Shown: positions 48,624 through 58,692, counted from the first letter of the stretch. The stretch: 64,000 bases of DNA from Kangiella koreensis DSM 16069 (GCF_000024085.1 NC_013166.1:682001-746000), one strand, 5' to 3'. Notes: generated by a model from the sequence alone, not told the origin. A program made the numbers and translations.

Positions 48624-50042
48624 ATGAGTAATTTACACGCTCAAGTCGTTGTTTTAGGTAGTGGCCCAGGCGGCTACAACGCTGCTTTCCGTGCTGCTGA
48701 TTTAGGCATGGACGTTATTTTGATTGAAAAATATTCTGTGTTGGGTGGTGTTTGCTTAAATGTAGGTTGTATTCCTTCTAAAGCATTACTTCATACCGCT
48801 AAAGTAATCGATGAGGCTGAAGAAGTTTCAGCTCACGGTGTGAACTTTGGCAAGCCTAAGTTTGATATCGACAAAATTCGCGAATACAAAGATGGCGTAG
48901 TTAAGCAGTTGACTGGCGGCCTTGCGGGTATGGCGAAAGGTCGTAAAGTTAAAGTTGTTGAAGGTTACGGTAAATTTACCGGTGCTAACGAAATTGAAGT
49001 TGAGAATGACGGTAAAAAGCAAAAAGTCACTTTCGACAATGCGATTATCGCAGCTGGCTCGCGTGTTGTTCAACTACCTTTCCTTCCAGAAGATGACCGT
49101 ATTGTTGACTCAACCGGTGCTCTAGAACTGCGTCAGGTTCCAAAGCATATGTTGGTGATCGGTGGCGGTATTATTGGTCTGGAAATGGCCACTGTCTATC
49201 GTGCACTGGGTGCAAAAATTACTGTAGTAGAAATGGCTGACCAGCTAGTTCCAGCAGCTGACAAAGACGTCGTTAAAGTCTTGGAAAAATACGTTTCTGC
49301 TAAATATGAAAATATCCTGCTTGAAACCAGCGTGACTAAAGTTGAAGCCAAAAAAGATGGCTTGTATGTCACCTTTGAAGGTAAAAACGCTCCTGAAAAG
49401 CCACAAAAATTCGATATGATTTTATCAGCAGTAGGTCGTCGTCCTAACGGTGACTTAATTGATGCTGATAAAGCTGGTGTAAAAGTTAGCGATCGTGGCT
49501 TCATCGAAGTCGACAAGCAAATGCGTACCAATGTACCTCACATCTACGCAATTGGTGACATCGTTGGTCAACCGATGTTGGCTCACAAAGCCTCCGCAGA
49601 ATCACACGTTGCCGCTGAAGTGATTGCTGGCAAGAAACATTATTTCGACCCACTAACTATTCCATCAGTAGCTTATACCGATCCTGAATTGGCATGGGTA
49701 GGTCTAACTGAGAAAGAAGCCAAAGAACAAGGCATCGACTATGGCGTGGGTAAATTCCCATGGGCAGCTTCAGGTCGCGCCATCGGCGTAAACCGTAAAG
49801 AAGGTTTCACCAAGTTATTATTCGACAAGAAAAACAATCGTGTCATCGGTGGTGCTATTGTTGGTGTTAACGCCGGTGAGCTTATCGCAGAAGTTGGTTT
49901 GGCCATTGAAATGGGTTGTGATGCAGAAGATATCGGTTTAACGATTCATGCACACCCAACGCTTTCTGAGTCAGTGAGTTTTGCGGCTGAAGTTTATGAA
50001 GGTGTGTGTACTGATCTTCCTGCTCAGCGCAAGAAGAAATAA
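48624..50042 (+). CDS. lpdA: Dihydrolipoamide dehydrogenase (E3)
   Basis: Flavoprotein of 472 residues reoxidising dihydrolipoamide in the pyruvate and 2-oxoglutarate dehydrogenase complexes. FAD motif GSGPGGYNAAFRAADLG (about 12-28), redox pair GVCLNVGCIPSKALL (C44/C49), NAD motif VIGGGIIGLEMATVYRALG (about 177-195), and the C-terminal base HAHPTLSES. It has its own ribosome-binding site AAGAGGA about nine bases upstream. Confidence 0.98.
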   Translation: MSNLHAQVVVLGSGPGGYNAAFRAADLGMDVILIEKYSVLGGVCLNVGCIPSKALLHTAKVIDEAEEVSAHGVNFGKPKFDIDKIREYKDGVVKQLTGGLAGMAKGRKVKVVEGYGKFTGANEIEVENDGKKQKVTFDNAIIAAGSRVVQLPFLPEDDRIVDSTGALELRQVPKHMLVIGGGIIGLEMATVYRALGAKITVVEMADQLVPAADKDVVKVLEKYVSAKYENILLETSVTKVEAKKDGLYVTFEGKNAPEKPQKFDMILSAVGRRPNGDLIDADKAGVKVSDRGFIEVDKQMRTNVPHIYAIGDIVGQPMLAHKASAESHVAAEVIAGKKHYFDPLTIPSVAYTDPELAWVGLTEKEAKEQGIDYGVGKFPWAASGRAIGVNRKEGFTKLLFDKKNNRVIGGAIVGVNAGELIAEVGLAIEMGCDAEDIGLTIHAHPTLSESVSFAAEVYEGVCTDLPAQRKKK

Positions 50043-50051
50043 GAAAGCATC

Positions 50052-50152
50052 TTTTTTGCCCTGAGCATTGTTATAAACCTTTTCATCATCGGTCATTCAC
50101 TTTATGTGAACTCCTTCTTCGAAAAGGTTTATGCCGCGCTCAGAGCAAAAAA
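50052..50152. repeat. Three-tier 100-bp inverted repeat after lpdA
   Basis: Outer arms TTTTTTGCCCTGAGC (50052-50066) and GCTCAGAGCAAAAAA (50138-50152) pair over 15 bp with one mismatch. Middle arms ATAAACCTTTTC (50073-50084) and GAAAAGGTTTAT (50121-50132) are perfect over 12 bp. An inner TTCAC/GTGAA hairpin (50096-50110) sits at the apex. It is not a simple terminator, which follows separately. Confidence 0.85.
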
Positions 50153-50174
50153 TCCAGCTTTCTTTGATTGATTG

Positions 50175-50202
50175 AAAAAGCTTCCTTCGGGAAGCTTTTT
50201 TT
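50175..50202. terminator. Terminator with TTCG tetraloop
   Basis: AAAAAGCTTCC (50175-50185) pairs perfectly with GGAAGCTTTTT (50190-50200) around TTCG, with A- and T-tracts on both sides, suitable for both lpdA and the converging EamA gene. Confidence 0.9.
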
Positions 50203-50248
50203 ATGGGCTAAAGGCGAACGAAACTTTGCCCTTTATTGAATAAGAATC

Positions 50249-51190
50249 TTATTCCGCGATCGGTGCCACGGCTTTTCTGCCGGATAGGGCGGTAATCATT
50301 GAGCCGATGACAACTAATAAAGCCCCCGCAATACTGAACAAGTTGATTGGTTCAGACAATAGTGTATCTGGATAAAAGTATTCGAGGACTTTCATGCTGG
50401 CGATGGTAACCAGTGGTGTGATTGCCAAAATTGCACTAACGCGCGAGGCTTCCCAGTGCGCCAGTGCTTCGGCAAAAGCACCGTAGGCAATCAAGGTATT
50501 TAAACAACAGAAAATAAGAAGCCACCAGCCAGCCGTATCAAGTTCTAGTGCCTGTCCCGGTGATGACCAAGGGCTTAATAAAGGAATACAGGCCAGATAT
50601 ATCATGAACATAACCTGGTCAGAGCGATAGTTATTGAGGAGTTGCTTCTGGGCTAAGGCATAGGCGGCCCAGACAATCGCGGCTAAAAACATCCAGCCTA
50701 ATCCAACCGCATAGTCGCCGGTTATTTGTTCAAATATTTCTTGAAAACGCAGGTTAAAAAACAAAATCAGGCCAATCACAAAACAGGCAAAACCAAGCCA
50801 TTGTTGTTTGTTAAAAGATTCTTTAAAAATCAATAACCCGCCTAATAGCATAAACATGGGCGCGGTCTGAATCATAACTTGCGCACTACTGGGTGTGATC
50901 AGGTTGACCCCAAAAAGGTAGAACACGTAATTGAGGCATAAACCGATTACCGCAATTACCATCAGCCATAAGACATTACCTTTGATTAACTTGAAATTGG
51001 GTGATTTTCTTTTGTAGATCAGGAAGATAAAAAGAATCGCGGCAGCGCTGAAAAAGCGATACCAGGTCACGGTGACCGCATCCATCTGGTCGAGTAAAGT
51101 TTTTAATGCTATAGGCAACAGACCCCAAAGCAGGGCGGTAGTTAAAGATAATAATAAGCCTAGTTGCCAACGACCGGATACTGTATGCAT
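50249..51190 (-). CDS. EamA-family (drug/metabolite) transporter
   Basis: The 313-residue membrane protein has ten predicted membrane segments in two EamA repeats (about 8-150 and 165-305). TALLWGLLPIALKTLLDQMD and VTWYRFFSAAAILF mark the first repeat, and NTLIAYGAFAEALAHWEASRVSAI with ALLVVIGSMI the second. Substrate cannot be told from sequence. It converges with lpdA. Confidence 0.9.
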   Translation of the reverse strand: MHTVSGRWQLGLLLSLTTALLWGLLPIALKTLLDQMDAVTVTWYRFFSAAAILFIFLIYKRKSPNFKLIKGNVLWLMVIAVIGLCLNYVFYLFGVNLITPSSAQVMIQTAPMFMLLGGLLIFKESFNKQQWLGFACFVIGLILFFNLRFQEIFEQITGDYAVGLGWMFLAAIVWAAYALAQKQLLNNYRSDQVMFMIYLACIPLLSPWSSPGQALELDTAGWWLLIFCCLNTLIAYGAFAEALAHWEASRVSAILAITPLVTIASMKVLEYFYPDTLLSEPINLFSIAGALLVVIGSMITALSGRKAVAPIAE

Positions 51191-51305
51191 GTTTTACCCG
51201 AATTTAGCGATAAAGATAAAGGACGGATTATGCAGTAATAGAGTCTAATTGACTAGCGGGCATATCGAATTAGTCAGGTGATTGATCATTAGAGTCTGAG
51301 TAACT

Positions 51306-53597
51306 ATGATGCTGGTTCGTAAAAAATTAGTGATGGCTATGAAAAGTAATAATTTAATACCTTTATTTTCAGTGATTTCATTGATGGCAGGAACCTTTCT
51401 TACTATGCATACAGCGCAAGCAACCAGCAAAGATTTAGAATTAACCGTTGAGCGGATTTATGCCGATCCTTCTCTGGATGGCCCTGAAGTCAGCTCCGTT
51501 AAACTATCTCCAGATGGCAAGCGAGTCACTTTCCTCAAGGGCAAAGTAGAGGAACAGGAGCGTTTAGACTTGTGGGAATACAACCTTGCCGATGGCGAGT
51601 CCCGCCTGTTAGTTGATTCCAATGACTTGAGTCCTGGCGAAGAGCAGCTGTCGGACGAAGAGAAAGCGCGCCGTGAGCGTATGCGTTTATTCGCAAAGGG
51701 GATCATAGATTATTACTGGGGCGATGATAGCCAGACATTACTGTTTCCTCTGGCGGGCGATATCTTTGTTTATGACTTGAACAAAGCCCCTAAAAAGGCC
51801 ACCAAACAGCTTACTGATACGGAAGCCTACGAGACCGATATTAAATTGTCACCCGACGGTAGGTTTGTCTCCTTTATTCGTGATCAGGACATCTTTAAGG
51901 TTGAGATAGCGACTGGGAAGGAAACCCAGCTGACCTTTGATGGTGAAGGCACTATCAAAAATGGTATGGCTGAGTTCGTGGCACAGGAAGAAATGGGGCG
52001 TCTGACAGGTTATTGGTGGTCACCAGATAGTAAAAAAATTGCTTACTTACAGATTGATGAGTCACCCGTTAATATCGAGAAACGTTATGAAATCAATGCT
52101 GAGGATTTCACCGTGTTCGAGCAACGCTATCCGAGTACCGGTACTGATAATGTATTAATTAAGCTCGCCGTATTGAATCTTGAAACCAGCAAAACCCAAT
52201 GGATAGATACGGGTAAAGAAACGGATATTTATCTTCCACGCGTAAACTGGTTGTCTGATTCCTCACAAGTCTCTTATCAATGGCAGACTCGTGACCAGCA
52301 GACACTTGAACTGCGTTTTGCGGATATTAGCAATGGTCAGTCTAAAACTATTCTGACCGAAACCTCTGACACCTGGATTAATCTAACCAAAGATTTAATG
52401 TTCCTGAAAGACCAGGCTGCTTTTGTCTGGACTTCGGAACGTAGCGGTTTCCGTCATTTATATTTATACGATTTGAAGGGTAACTTGATTCATCAGTTGA
52501 CTGATGGTGACTGGGTTATCGACAAGATTTACGGTGTTGATGAAGAGCAGGGCGTAGTTTATTTTGATGCCAATAAAGAGAGTCCTTTGCAGCAAGACCT
52601 CTATTCAGTAGCTTTAAGCGGCGATAGTTCAGCGAAAAAAATCACTGAAAAATCTGGTGTTCACGAAGTAAGTTTTGCAAAGAACATGAAGATTTTTGTC
52701 GACTATTTTTCATCCGTATCACAGCCTAAACAGGTCAGTTTACGTAATGCCGATGGTAGTCTGATTACCTGGTTAGAAGAAAACAAACTGGATAAAAACC
52801 ATCCCTATTATCACTACTATCAAAAAGCCTCGAAGCCTGAGTTTGGCACGATAAAAGCCGAAGATGGGCAGGAGATGTATTACCGCCTTTATAAGCCGGT
52901 ACCTTTTGACAGCTCTAAAAAATACCCGGTGATTGTCGATGTTTATGGCGGCCCTCACGCCCAGCGCGTACGTAATCAATGGGGTGCACGAAATACTTAC
53001 TGGCATCACTTGATGGCAAGTAAGGGCTATATCATTTTCTCATTGGACAACCGTGGCTCCTGGAATCGTGGTAAAAAATTCGAAGACCCTATTTATAAAG
53101 AGCTCGGTGATGTGGAAGTAAAAGACCAGGTTGCTGGTGTCGAATTTCTTAAAAGCTTACCCTATGTGGATGGTGATAAAATTGGTATGTTTGGTTGGAG
53201 CTATGGCGGCTATATGACCATCATGAGCATGTTCAAGCAGCCTGATATATTCAAAGTAGGTGTATCAGTAGCGCCTGTGACTGACTGGTATTTATATGAC
53301 ACTCATTATACCGAACGCTACTTAGGTCATCCTGATTCAAACAAAGACGGTTATGAAGCGAGTAATGTCTTTCCATATTTAGAGGGACTAAAAGGTGACC
53401 TCATGATTATCCATGGCATGGCTGACGATAATGTATTGTTTACCAATAGCACCAAGCTATTTAAAGCCTTACAGGATGCCAATAAGCCGTTTGATATGAT
53501 GAACTACCCGGGCAGCAAGCACTCAATCTGGGGACAAAAGGTACGTACCCACGTGTTTAATACCATTGGTAATTACTTTGATGAGAACTTGAAGTAG
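51306..53597 (+). CDS. Exported S9B prolyl oligopeptidase, dipeptidyl peptidase IV type
   Basis: The product is 763 residues from ATG 51306; ATG 51333 and 51339 are plausible later starts before the signal peptide (NLIPLFSVISLMAGTFL, cleavage near AQA). An eight-bladed propeller (about 60-500), including the DPP-IV type EEMGRLTGYWWSPD (the Glu pair that holds the substrate amino terminus), precedes the hydrolase domain with GWSYGGYMT (Ser about 632), ADDNV (Asp about 707) and KHSIW (His about 739). It should release N-terminal X-Pro dipeptides in the periplasm. Confidence 0.93.
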   Translation: MMLVRKKLVMAMKSNNLIPLFSVISLMAGTFLTMHTAQATSKDLELTVERIYADPSLDGPEVSSVKLSPDGKRVTFLKGKVEEQERLDLWEYNLADGESRLLVDSNDLSPGEEQLSDEEKARRERMRLFAKGIIDYYWGDDSQTLLFPLAGDIFVYDLNKAPKKATKQLTDTEAYETDIKLSPDGRFVSFIRDQDIFKVEIATGKETQLTFDGEGTIKNGMAEFVAQEEMGRLTGYWWSPDSKKIAYLQIDESPVNIEKRYEINAEDFTVFEQRYPSTGTDNVLIKLAVLNLETSKTQWIDTGKETDIYLPRVNWLSDSSQVSYQWQTRDQQTLELRFADISNGQSKTILTETSDTWINLTKDLMFLKDQAAFVWTSERSGFRHLYLYDLKGNLIHQLTDGDWVIDKIYGVDEEQGVVYFDANKESPLQQDLYSVALSGDSSAKKITEKSGVHEVSFAKNMKIFVDYFSSVSQPKQVSLRNADGSLITWLEENKLDKNHPYYHYYQKASKPEFGTIKAEDGQEMYYRLYKPVPFDSSKKYPVIVDVYGGPHAQRVRNQWGARNTYWHHLMASKGYIIFSLDNRGSWNRGKKFEDPIYKELGDVEVKDQVAGVEFLKSLPYVDGDKIGMFGWSYGGYMTIMSMFKQPDIFKVGVSVAPVTDWYLYDTHYTERYLGHPDSNKDGYEASNVFPYLEGLKGDLMIIHGMADDNVLFTNSTKLFKALQDANKPFDMMNYPGSKHSIWGQKVRTHVFNTIGNYFDENLK

Positions 53598-53615
53598 TTC
53601 GCTACGTAAGTTAAC

Positions 53616-53650
53616 AAAGCGGCTTGCCGAAAGGTGGCCGCTTTTTTTGA
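53616..53650 (+). terminator. Terminator after the S9 peptidase gene
   Basis: AAAGCGGC (53616-53623) pairs with GCCGCTTT (53637-53644), 13-base loop, followed by a T-run. Confidence 0.85.
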
Positions 53651-53742
53651 TCATAGATGTTTTCTATTTTGATGAGTTGTCTCTTGCAAATGACTGCATA
53701 CAAATATTAGTCTTGAAGCATACCAATCAATAGGAAATCAAC

Positions 53743-54837
53743 ATGACCAAGTTTATTCCTGCTCTGTCGAGCATTGTTATGCTGTCATTGTCAGTCTTGA
53801 GTACAGAGGCCGCAGAAGTTCCTGAAGGATTCAAAATTGAACTATTTGCTGAAAATGTCGATGGTGCGCGGCAGATGGCTTTGTCTGATACAGGCATTGT
53901 TTATACTGGCTCTAGAAAGCCAGGCAAAGTCCACGCCATGATTGATAAGGATAATGACTTCAAAGTGGATGAAGTGGTGTTAGTGGCTGATGGTTTGTAT
54001 ATGCCCAGCGGGGTCGCGTACAAAGATGGTGATTTGTATGTGGCGGAAGTGGATAAGATTTTACGCTTCAAAGACATAGACAAAAATTATAATAAAAAGC
54101 CCGAGCCGGAAGTGGTTTTTGATCAGCTACCAGATGAAAGTCACCACGGCTGGAAATATATAAAATTCGGCCCTGATGGCCACCTGTACATTCCAATCGG
54201 TGTACCGTGCAATATTTGCAATGAAAAAGATGAGCGCTTTGGTACCATTGGTCGCCTCAATATTGAAACTAAAGAGTTTGAGTTGATCGCAACTGGCGTA
54301 CGCAATAGTGTTGGTTTCGATTGGCACCCTGAAACCAAAGAACTGTGGTTTACCGATAATGGTCGTGATTGGATGGGTGACGATTTACCACCCTGTGAAC
54401 TCAATCGTGTCACAGAAAAAGGGCAGTTTTTTGGCTTCCCCTATGTGCATGGTAACGATGTTATTGATCCCGAGTTTGGTGACGAATTAGGTGAGCGCGA
54501 ATACCGAAAACCTGAATGGGAATATCAGGCGCATGTGGCCCCTCTAGGGATGATGTTTTACACTGGTGATATGTTCCCTTCAGAATATAAAAATACACCC
54601 TTAGTAACCCTGCACGGGTCATGGAATCGCAGTACGAAAGTGGGCTACAAAGTAGTGAATATGCCACTCGAAGCTAATCGGGTTTTATCCGAAGATGATT
54701 TTGTTACAGGCTGGTTAAAAGGTGATGAAGTTTTGGGTCGTCCTAATGACATCATAATGCTGACCGATGGTTCGATCCTTGTTTCTGATGATGGCTTCAG
54801 CAAAGTGTATCGAGTGTCCTATCAGAAGGGTAAATGA
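53743..54837 (+). CDS. Exported PQQ-type sugar/sorbosone dehydrogenase-like beta-propeller protein
   Basis: The 364-residue protein has a signal peptide (cleavage near TEAAE) and a six-bladed propeller of the soluble glucose dehydrogenase/L-sorbosone dehydrogenase type: VPEGFKIELFAENVDGARQ, GLYMPSGVAYKDGDLYVAEV, GWKYIKFGPDGHLYIPIG, TGVRNSVGFDWHPETKELWF, HGSWNRS and RPNDIIMLTDGSILVSDD. Two close Cys (PCNIC) lie about residue 150. Cofactor and substrate are not proven; PQQ dependence is family inference and no pqq genes are in view. Confidence 0.82.
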   Translation: MTKFIPALSSIVMLSLSVLSTEAAEVPEGFKIELFAENVDGARQMALSDTGIVYTGSRKPGKVHAMIDKDNDFKVDEVVLVADGLYMPSGVAYKDGDLYVAEVDKILRFKDIDKNYNKKPEPEVVFDQLPDESHHGWKYIKFGPDGHLYIPIGVPCNICNEKDERFGTIGRLNIETKEFELIATGVRNSVGFDWHPETKELWFTDNGRDWMGDDLPPCELNRVTEKGQFFGFPYVHGNDVIDPEFGDELGEREYRKPEWEYQAHVAPLGMMFYTGDMFPSEYKNTPLVTLHGSWNRSTKVGYKVVNMPLEANRVLSEDDFVTGWLKGDEVLGRPNDIIMLTDGSILVSDDGFSKVYRVSYQKGK

Positions 54838-54912
54838 GGAGATTTAATCATTTTATTGTTTAAGGGTAGGGGCGGACCTGTGTGTCTGCCCCTAGCATGA
54901 ATAACAAACACA

Positions 54913-54942
54913 AAAAAGCCGACTATAAAGTCGGCTTTTTCT
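54913..54942. terminator. Bidirectional terminator between converging genes
   Basis: GCCGACT (54918-54924) pairs with AGTCGGC (54929-54935), loop ATAA, with flanking A5 and T5 tracts, serving both the sorbosone-type gene and the M13 peptidase gene. Confidence 0.92.
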
Positions 54943-54970
54943 TTCGTCGTAAAAGACTGGGTAAAAAGAA

Positions 54971-57064
54971 TTACCAAATTTTTACACGATCTTCTGGCTC
55001 TAAATACATATCATCACCAGGTTTTACGTCAAATGCTTCATGGTACTCAGGCATATTCATAACGGTACCGTTAGCACGGAACTCGCTAGGCGAGTGTGGG
55101 TCGGTATCAATACGCTTGCGTAGCTCTTCGTCACGATACTTACGACGCCATACTTGTGCCCAACCGTAGAACACACGTTGGTCACCGGTCATGCCGTCAA
55201 TCACTGGAGCTGGTTTGCCGTCTTTAGAAAGCTGATAGGCTTTATAGGCAATAGTTAGGCCGCCAAGGTCACCGATGTTTTCACCTTGAGTGAATTCACC
55301 ATTAACATGTACTCCGTCAAGTACTGTGAAGTCGTTGTATTGAGCAACAAGTTTGTCAGTACGCTTGGTGAATTCAGCCAAATCTTCTTCAGTCCACCAG
55401 TTACGAAGTTTACCGTCACCGTCATATTGTGAACCTGAATCATCGAAACCGTGGCCCATTTCATGGCCAATTACCGCACCAATACCGCCATAGTTCACTG
55501 CATCGTCTGCTTCAAGATTGAAGAATGGAGGTTGCAAAATGGCCGCTGGGAATACGATTTCATTCATCACAGGGTTGTAATAAGCATTAACCGTTTGTGG
55601 TGTCATGAACCATTCTGTACGGTCGATTGGCTGACCTAACTTCTCACGGTTACGTTTGATTTCAACCATGGTGGCGCGTTTCATATTGCCTAATAAATCA
55701 TCCGCTTTAATTTCAAGCTTAGAATAATCTTTCCACTTATCAGGGTAGCCAACTTTTGGAGTAAACTTAGCCAGTTTATCAAGTGCCTGTTCTTTGGTGT
55801 CTTCACCCATCCACTCTAGCTCTTTGATACCTTGGGCATAAGCTGTACGAAGATTTTCAACCAGTTCTTTCATGCGCTCTTTAGCTTCTGGTTTGAAGTG
55901 CTTTTCAACATAGATTTTACCAACAACTTCACCTAGTGAGCCGTTAATCACATTGACACCGCGCTTCCAACGAGGCTCTTGCTCTTCAACACCACTTAAA
56001 ACGCCCTGGAAAAAACGGAAGTTTTCTTCTGCTAGAGCTTTATTCAAGAATGACGCTGAATCGCTAATAAGATGCCATTGATAGTAAGTTTTCCAATCAT
56101 CAATTGAAATCTCTTTGAGCATATCGTTTACCGCGGCAAAGTAGTCGGGCTGACCAACGATAACGTTATCAATGCCTTCCAGCATTGCAGTCTTGCTCCA
56201 GCGATTCCAGTCAAGGTTTGGAATAGTATTTTGCAATTCTTCGAAGCTCATTTTGTTGTAACGAGCAACTGGGTTACGCAGCTTTTCTTTTGGCCAATGC
56301 TTTTCAGCAATTTGCATTTCAATGGCCATTACTGCCTTGGCTTTTTCTTCGCCATTTTCAACACCAGCAAGATCGAACATTTTGGCTACATGCTCAACAT
56401 ATTTCTGGCGAATTTCTTCGCTTTTCTCGTCGTCTTTTAGATAGAAGTCGCGGCTAGGTAACCCTAAACCGTTTTGACTCATTTGCGTGATATAAGTATC
56501 TGGCTGACGAGCATCAATATAAACGTAAGTACTGAACGGCGCTTCGCTAACCATTTGTGCATACGCGATATACTCTGAAAGATCAGACAGATCTTTAATA
56601 GCAGCAATTTTATCTAGTTCTGGTTGAAGAGGCTTAGTGCCGAGCTCTTCTAAAAGCTCTTCATTCATGTAGCTTTGATATAAGTCACCGACTTTTTGTG
56701 CATCAGAGCCTTTTTCAGCGTTGCTGTTGGCTGCATCTTCAATGATTGCTTGAACATCTTCGCGAGCCTGTTCAGCCAACATGGTGAATGCGCCATAGTT
56801 TGATTTGTCCGCAGGGATTTCAAATTCTTTTAGCCATTTACCGTTCACATGCAGGAATAAGTCATCTTGTGGGCGAACTGAATGGTCAAAATGTTGTTTA
56901 TCGATACCTGATACGAGTTCTTGTTCTGCTTGAGTAGTGGTAGTTGAGGTTTGCTCGGTAACCTCCTGCTTAGCTGCTTCTTGGTTCGCTTTTTGTTCTT
57001 CCGTACCGGAATTACAAGCCGCTAACACAGCTAAACAAACGGAGCTAATGAGTAGTTTTTTCAT
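54971..57064 (-). CDS. M13-family (neprilysin-like) metallopeptidase lipoprotein
   Basis: The 697-residue product starts with a lipoprotein signal (LAVLAAC, Cys about 17) and a Q/E/T-rich linker. The peptidase part has NAYYNPVMNEIVFPAAIL, zinc site VIGHEMGHGFDDSG (HExxH), the third ligand in GENIGDLGGLTIAYKAY, and the C-terminal EPEDRVKIW typical of M13 (ends ...CxVW in many; here VKIW). Cleaves oligopeptides; PepO is the prototype. Probably anchored to the envelope. Strong flanking terminator makes it a single-gene unit. Confidence 0.93.
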   Translation of the reverse strand: MKKLLISSVCLAVLAACNSGTEEQKANQEAAKQEVTEQTSTTTTQAEQELVSGIDKQHFDHSVRPQDDLFLHVNGKWLKEFEIPADKSNYGAFTMLAEQAREDVQAIIEDAANSNAEKGSDAQKVGDLYQSYMNEELLEELGTKPLQPELDKIAAIKDLSDLSEYIAYAQMVSEAPFSTYVYIDARQPDTYITQMSQNGLGLPSRDFYLKDDEKSEEIRQKYVEHVAKMFDLAGVENGEEKAKAVMAIEMQIAEKHWPKEKLRNPVARYNKMSFEELQNTIPNLDWNRWSKTAMLEGIDNVIVGQPDYFAAVNDMLKEISIDDWKTYYQWHLISDSASFLNKALAEENFRFFQGVLSGVEEQEPRWKRGVNVINGSLGEVVGKIYVEKHFKPEAKERMKELVENLRTAYAQGIKELEWMGEDTKEQALDKLAKFTPKVGYPDKWKDYSKLEIKADDLLGNMKRATMVEIKRNREKLGQPIDRTEWFMTPQTVNAYYNPVMNEIVFPAAILQPPFFNLEADDAVNYGGIGAVIGHEMGHGFDDSGSQYDGDGKLRNWWTEEDLAEFTKRTDKLVAQYNDFTVLDGVHVNGEFTQGENIGDLGGLTIAYKAYQLSKDGKPAPVIDGMTGDQRVFYGWAQVWRRKYRDEELRKRIDTDPHSPSEFRANGTVMNMPEYHEAFDVKPGDDMYLEPEDRVKIW

Positions 57065-57319
57065 TGGGACACCTTTGTTTAAGACTAAATAGTGTAAGAC
57101 TGTTAATAATCTGTTTTTGAGCGCTCTGGGCGCTATTTAAAAATTTCCGCTCAACATACTACCCAGATCGGGGCCTAAAGAAAAGTTTTAGCAGGGGCTA
57201 AAAGTAACAGAGTGTGACAAGTGCAGGGAGTGTTTTGCAGGCTGTTGCTGTAGGCTGTGGCTGGGCGAGCGACTCTCGCCCTTACTTTCTTGCAGTAATT
57301 AGCCTAACTTTGGATTTAG

Positions 57320-57775
57320 TTATGACCCAAGTTCAGGCTGTAATTTCAAGATCTCGTCCAAAACGCAGTCTTTAAGGGCGACTTTCTGGTTGCTACTGTA
57401 ATCTATCATCACTATGCGGCTTTTACCGAGTGTAGTAACGGTTTGCTGCTGTTCGCTAAATGCTTGATATTCCATGGTAAAACCGAACTCTTCCAACTCG
57501 GATATACGAGTGCCGACGATTAATGTATCAGGGTAAACCACCGGACGGCGGTAGCGCGTATAGATATCTGCCAATATTGGACCAACGGTATTGCTGGTGA
57601 TTTTGGCTTCCTGGCCTAAAGCTTCCAGGTATGCGATACGGGCACTTTCAAAATAGCGTATGTAGCTAACATTGTTGACGTGCTGGAAAGCATCCATTTC
57701 GCCCCAGGCTACGGTAATCGGCAATAGTACGGGAAATTGTTGTTTAAATTCAGTTAACGCTTGAGTATCAGACAT
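57320..57775 (-). CDS. Acyl-CoA thioesterase of the YbgC/FadM (4HBT) family
   Basis: A hot-dog-fold protein of 151 residues. WGEMDAFQHVNNVSYIRYFESARI (split: catalytic Asp and the HVNN segment, about 25-48) is the 4-hydroxybenzoyl-CoA thioesterase signature; YRRPVVYPDTLIVGTRI follows. Start overlaps the ttcA stop by one base (TAATG on the minus strand), so the two are coupled. The physiological acyl-CoA is unknown. Confidence 0.88.
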   Translation of the reverse strand: MSDTQALTEFKQQFPVLLPITVAWGEMDAFQHVNNVSYIRYFESARIAYLEALGQEAKITSNTVGPILADIYTRYRRPVVYPDTLIVGTRISELEEFGFTMEYQAFSEQQQTVTTLGKSRIVMIDYSSNQKVALKDCVLDEILKLQPELGS

Positions 57776-58692
57776 TAGCCTACCTTAATAATGTTAATGC
57801 TTTGGGTTTCATCATCTTCGTCATGCTCAATATCAGGAGTATGAATATCGGGCGCATCGAATAGTGTATCTTGCTCCGTTGACTCCTGACTTAAGCTGAC
57901 AAAGTCGAATAAGTTGGTGTCGGTCAGATGGGATGGGGCTACATTACTGATCGATTTGAAGATGGTTTCAATCCGTCCAGGGTATTTGCGATCCCAGTCC
58001 TGTAACATCATTTTAATGTTTTTGCGTTGCAGGTTTTCCTGAGAACCACATAGGTTACAAGGAATGATTGGGAACTCTTTGAGTTTGGCAAACTTGGCAA
58101 TATCTTTCTCTTTGCAGTAAGCCAGCGGACGAATCACGATATGCTTGCCATCATCACTTTTGAGCTTTGGCGGCATGGACTTCATCTTGCCACCAAAGAA
58201 CATATTCAGGAACAATGTTTCAATGATGTCATCGCGGTGATGGCCGAGGGCAATTTTAGTGATGCCGTTTTGTTCTGCCCAGCTATAAATAATGCCACGA
58301 CGCAGGCGCGAACATAAACTGCAGGTGGTTTTGCCTTCAGGGATGATGCTCTTAACAACGCTGTAGGTGTCTTCCTCTATGATTTCATAAGGCACGCCAA
58401 CTGACTTGAGGTAGTTAGGTAAAACTTGCTCTGGAAAGCCCGGTTGTTTTTGGTCAAGATTTACAGCTATTAACTCAAAACTCACCGGCGCACTTTTCTG
58501 TAAGCCCATTAGAATATCAAGTAAAGTGTAGGAGTCTTTGCCGCCGGACAGACAAACCATAATTTTGTCGCCTTCTTCAATCATATTGAAATCGGCAATC
58601 GCCTGGCCGACGTGACGGCGCAAACGCTTTTGTAACTTGTTAAAGCTGGTTTTTGCTTCTTTCTCGGGAATCTCTGTATCAGCTGTGGTCAT
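57775..58692 (-). CDS. ttcA: tRNA 2-thiocytidine(32) biosynthesis protein TtcA
   Basis: TtcA inserts sulfur at C32 of certain tRNAs, using ATP and a [4Fe-4S] cluster. The 305-residue product has [22 protein letters not shown]-loop [15 protein letters not shown] (about 55-69), Cys pair [11 protein letters not shown] and the second [13 protein letters not shown] (cluster and catalytic Cys). ATG at 58690-58692 gives a length near E. coli TtcA (311); an upstream in-frame start at 58797 would add 35 residues without similarity. Confidence 0.94.
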   Translation of the reverse strand: MTTADTEIPEKEAKTSFNKLQKRLRRHVGQAIADFNMIEEGDKIMVCLSGGKDSYTLLDILMGLQKSAPVSFELIAVNLDQKQPGFPEQVLPNYLKSVGVPYEIIEEDTYSVVKSIIPEGKTTCSLCSRLRRGIIYSWAEQNGITKIALGHHRDDIIETLFLNMFFGGKMKSMPPKLKSDDGKHIVIRPLAYCKEKDIAKFAKLKEFPIIPCNLCGSQENLQRKNIKMMLQDWDRKYPGRIETIFKSISNVAPSHLTDTNLFDFVSLSQESTEQDTLFDAPDIHTPDIEHDEDDETQSINIIKVG

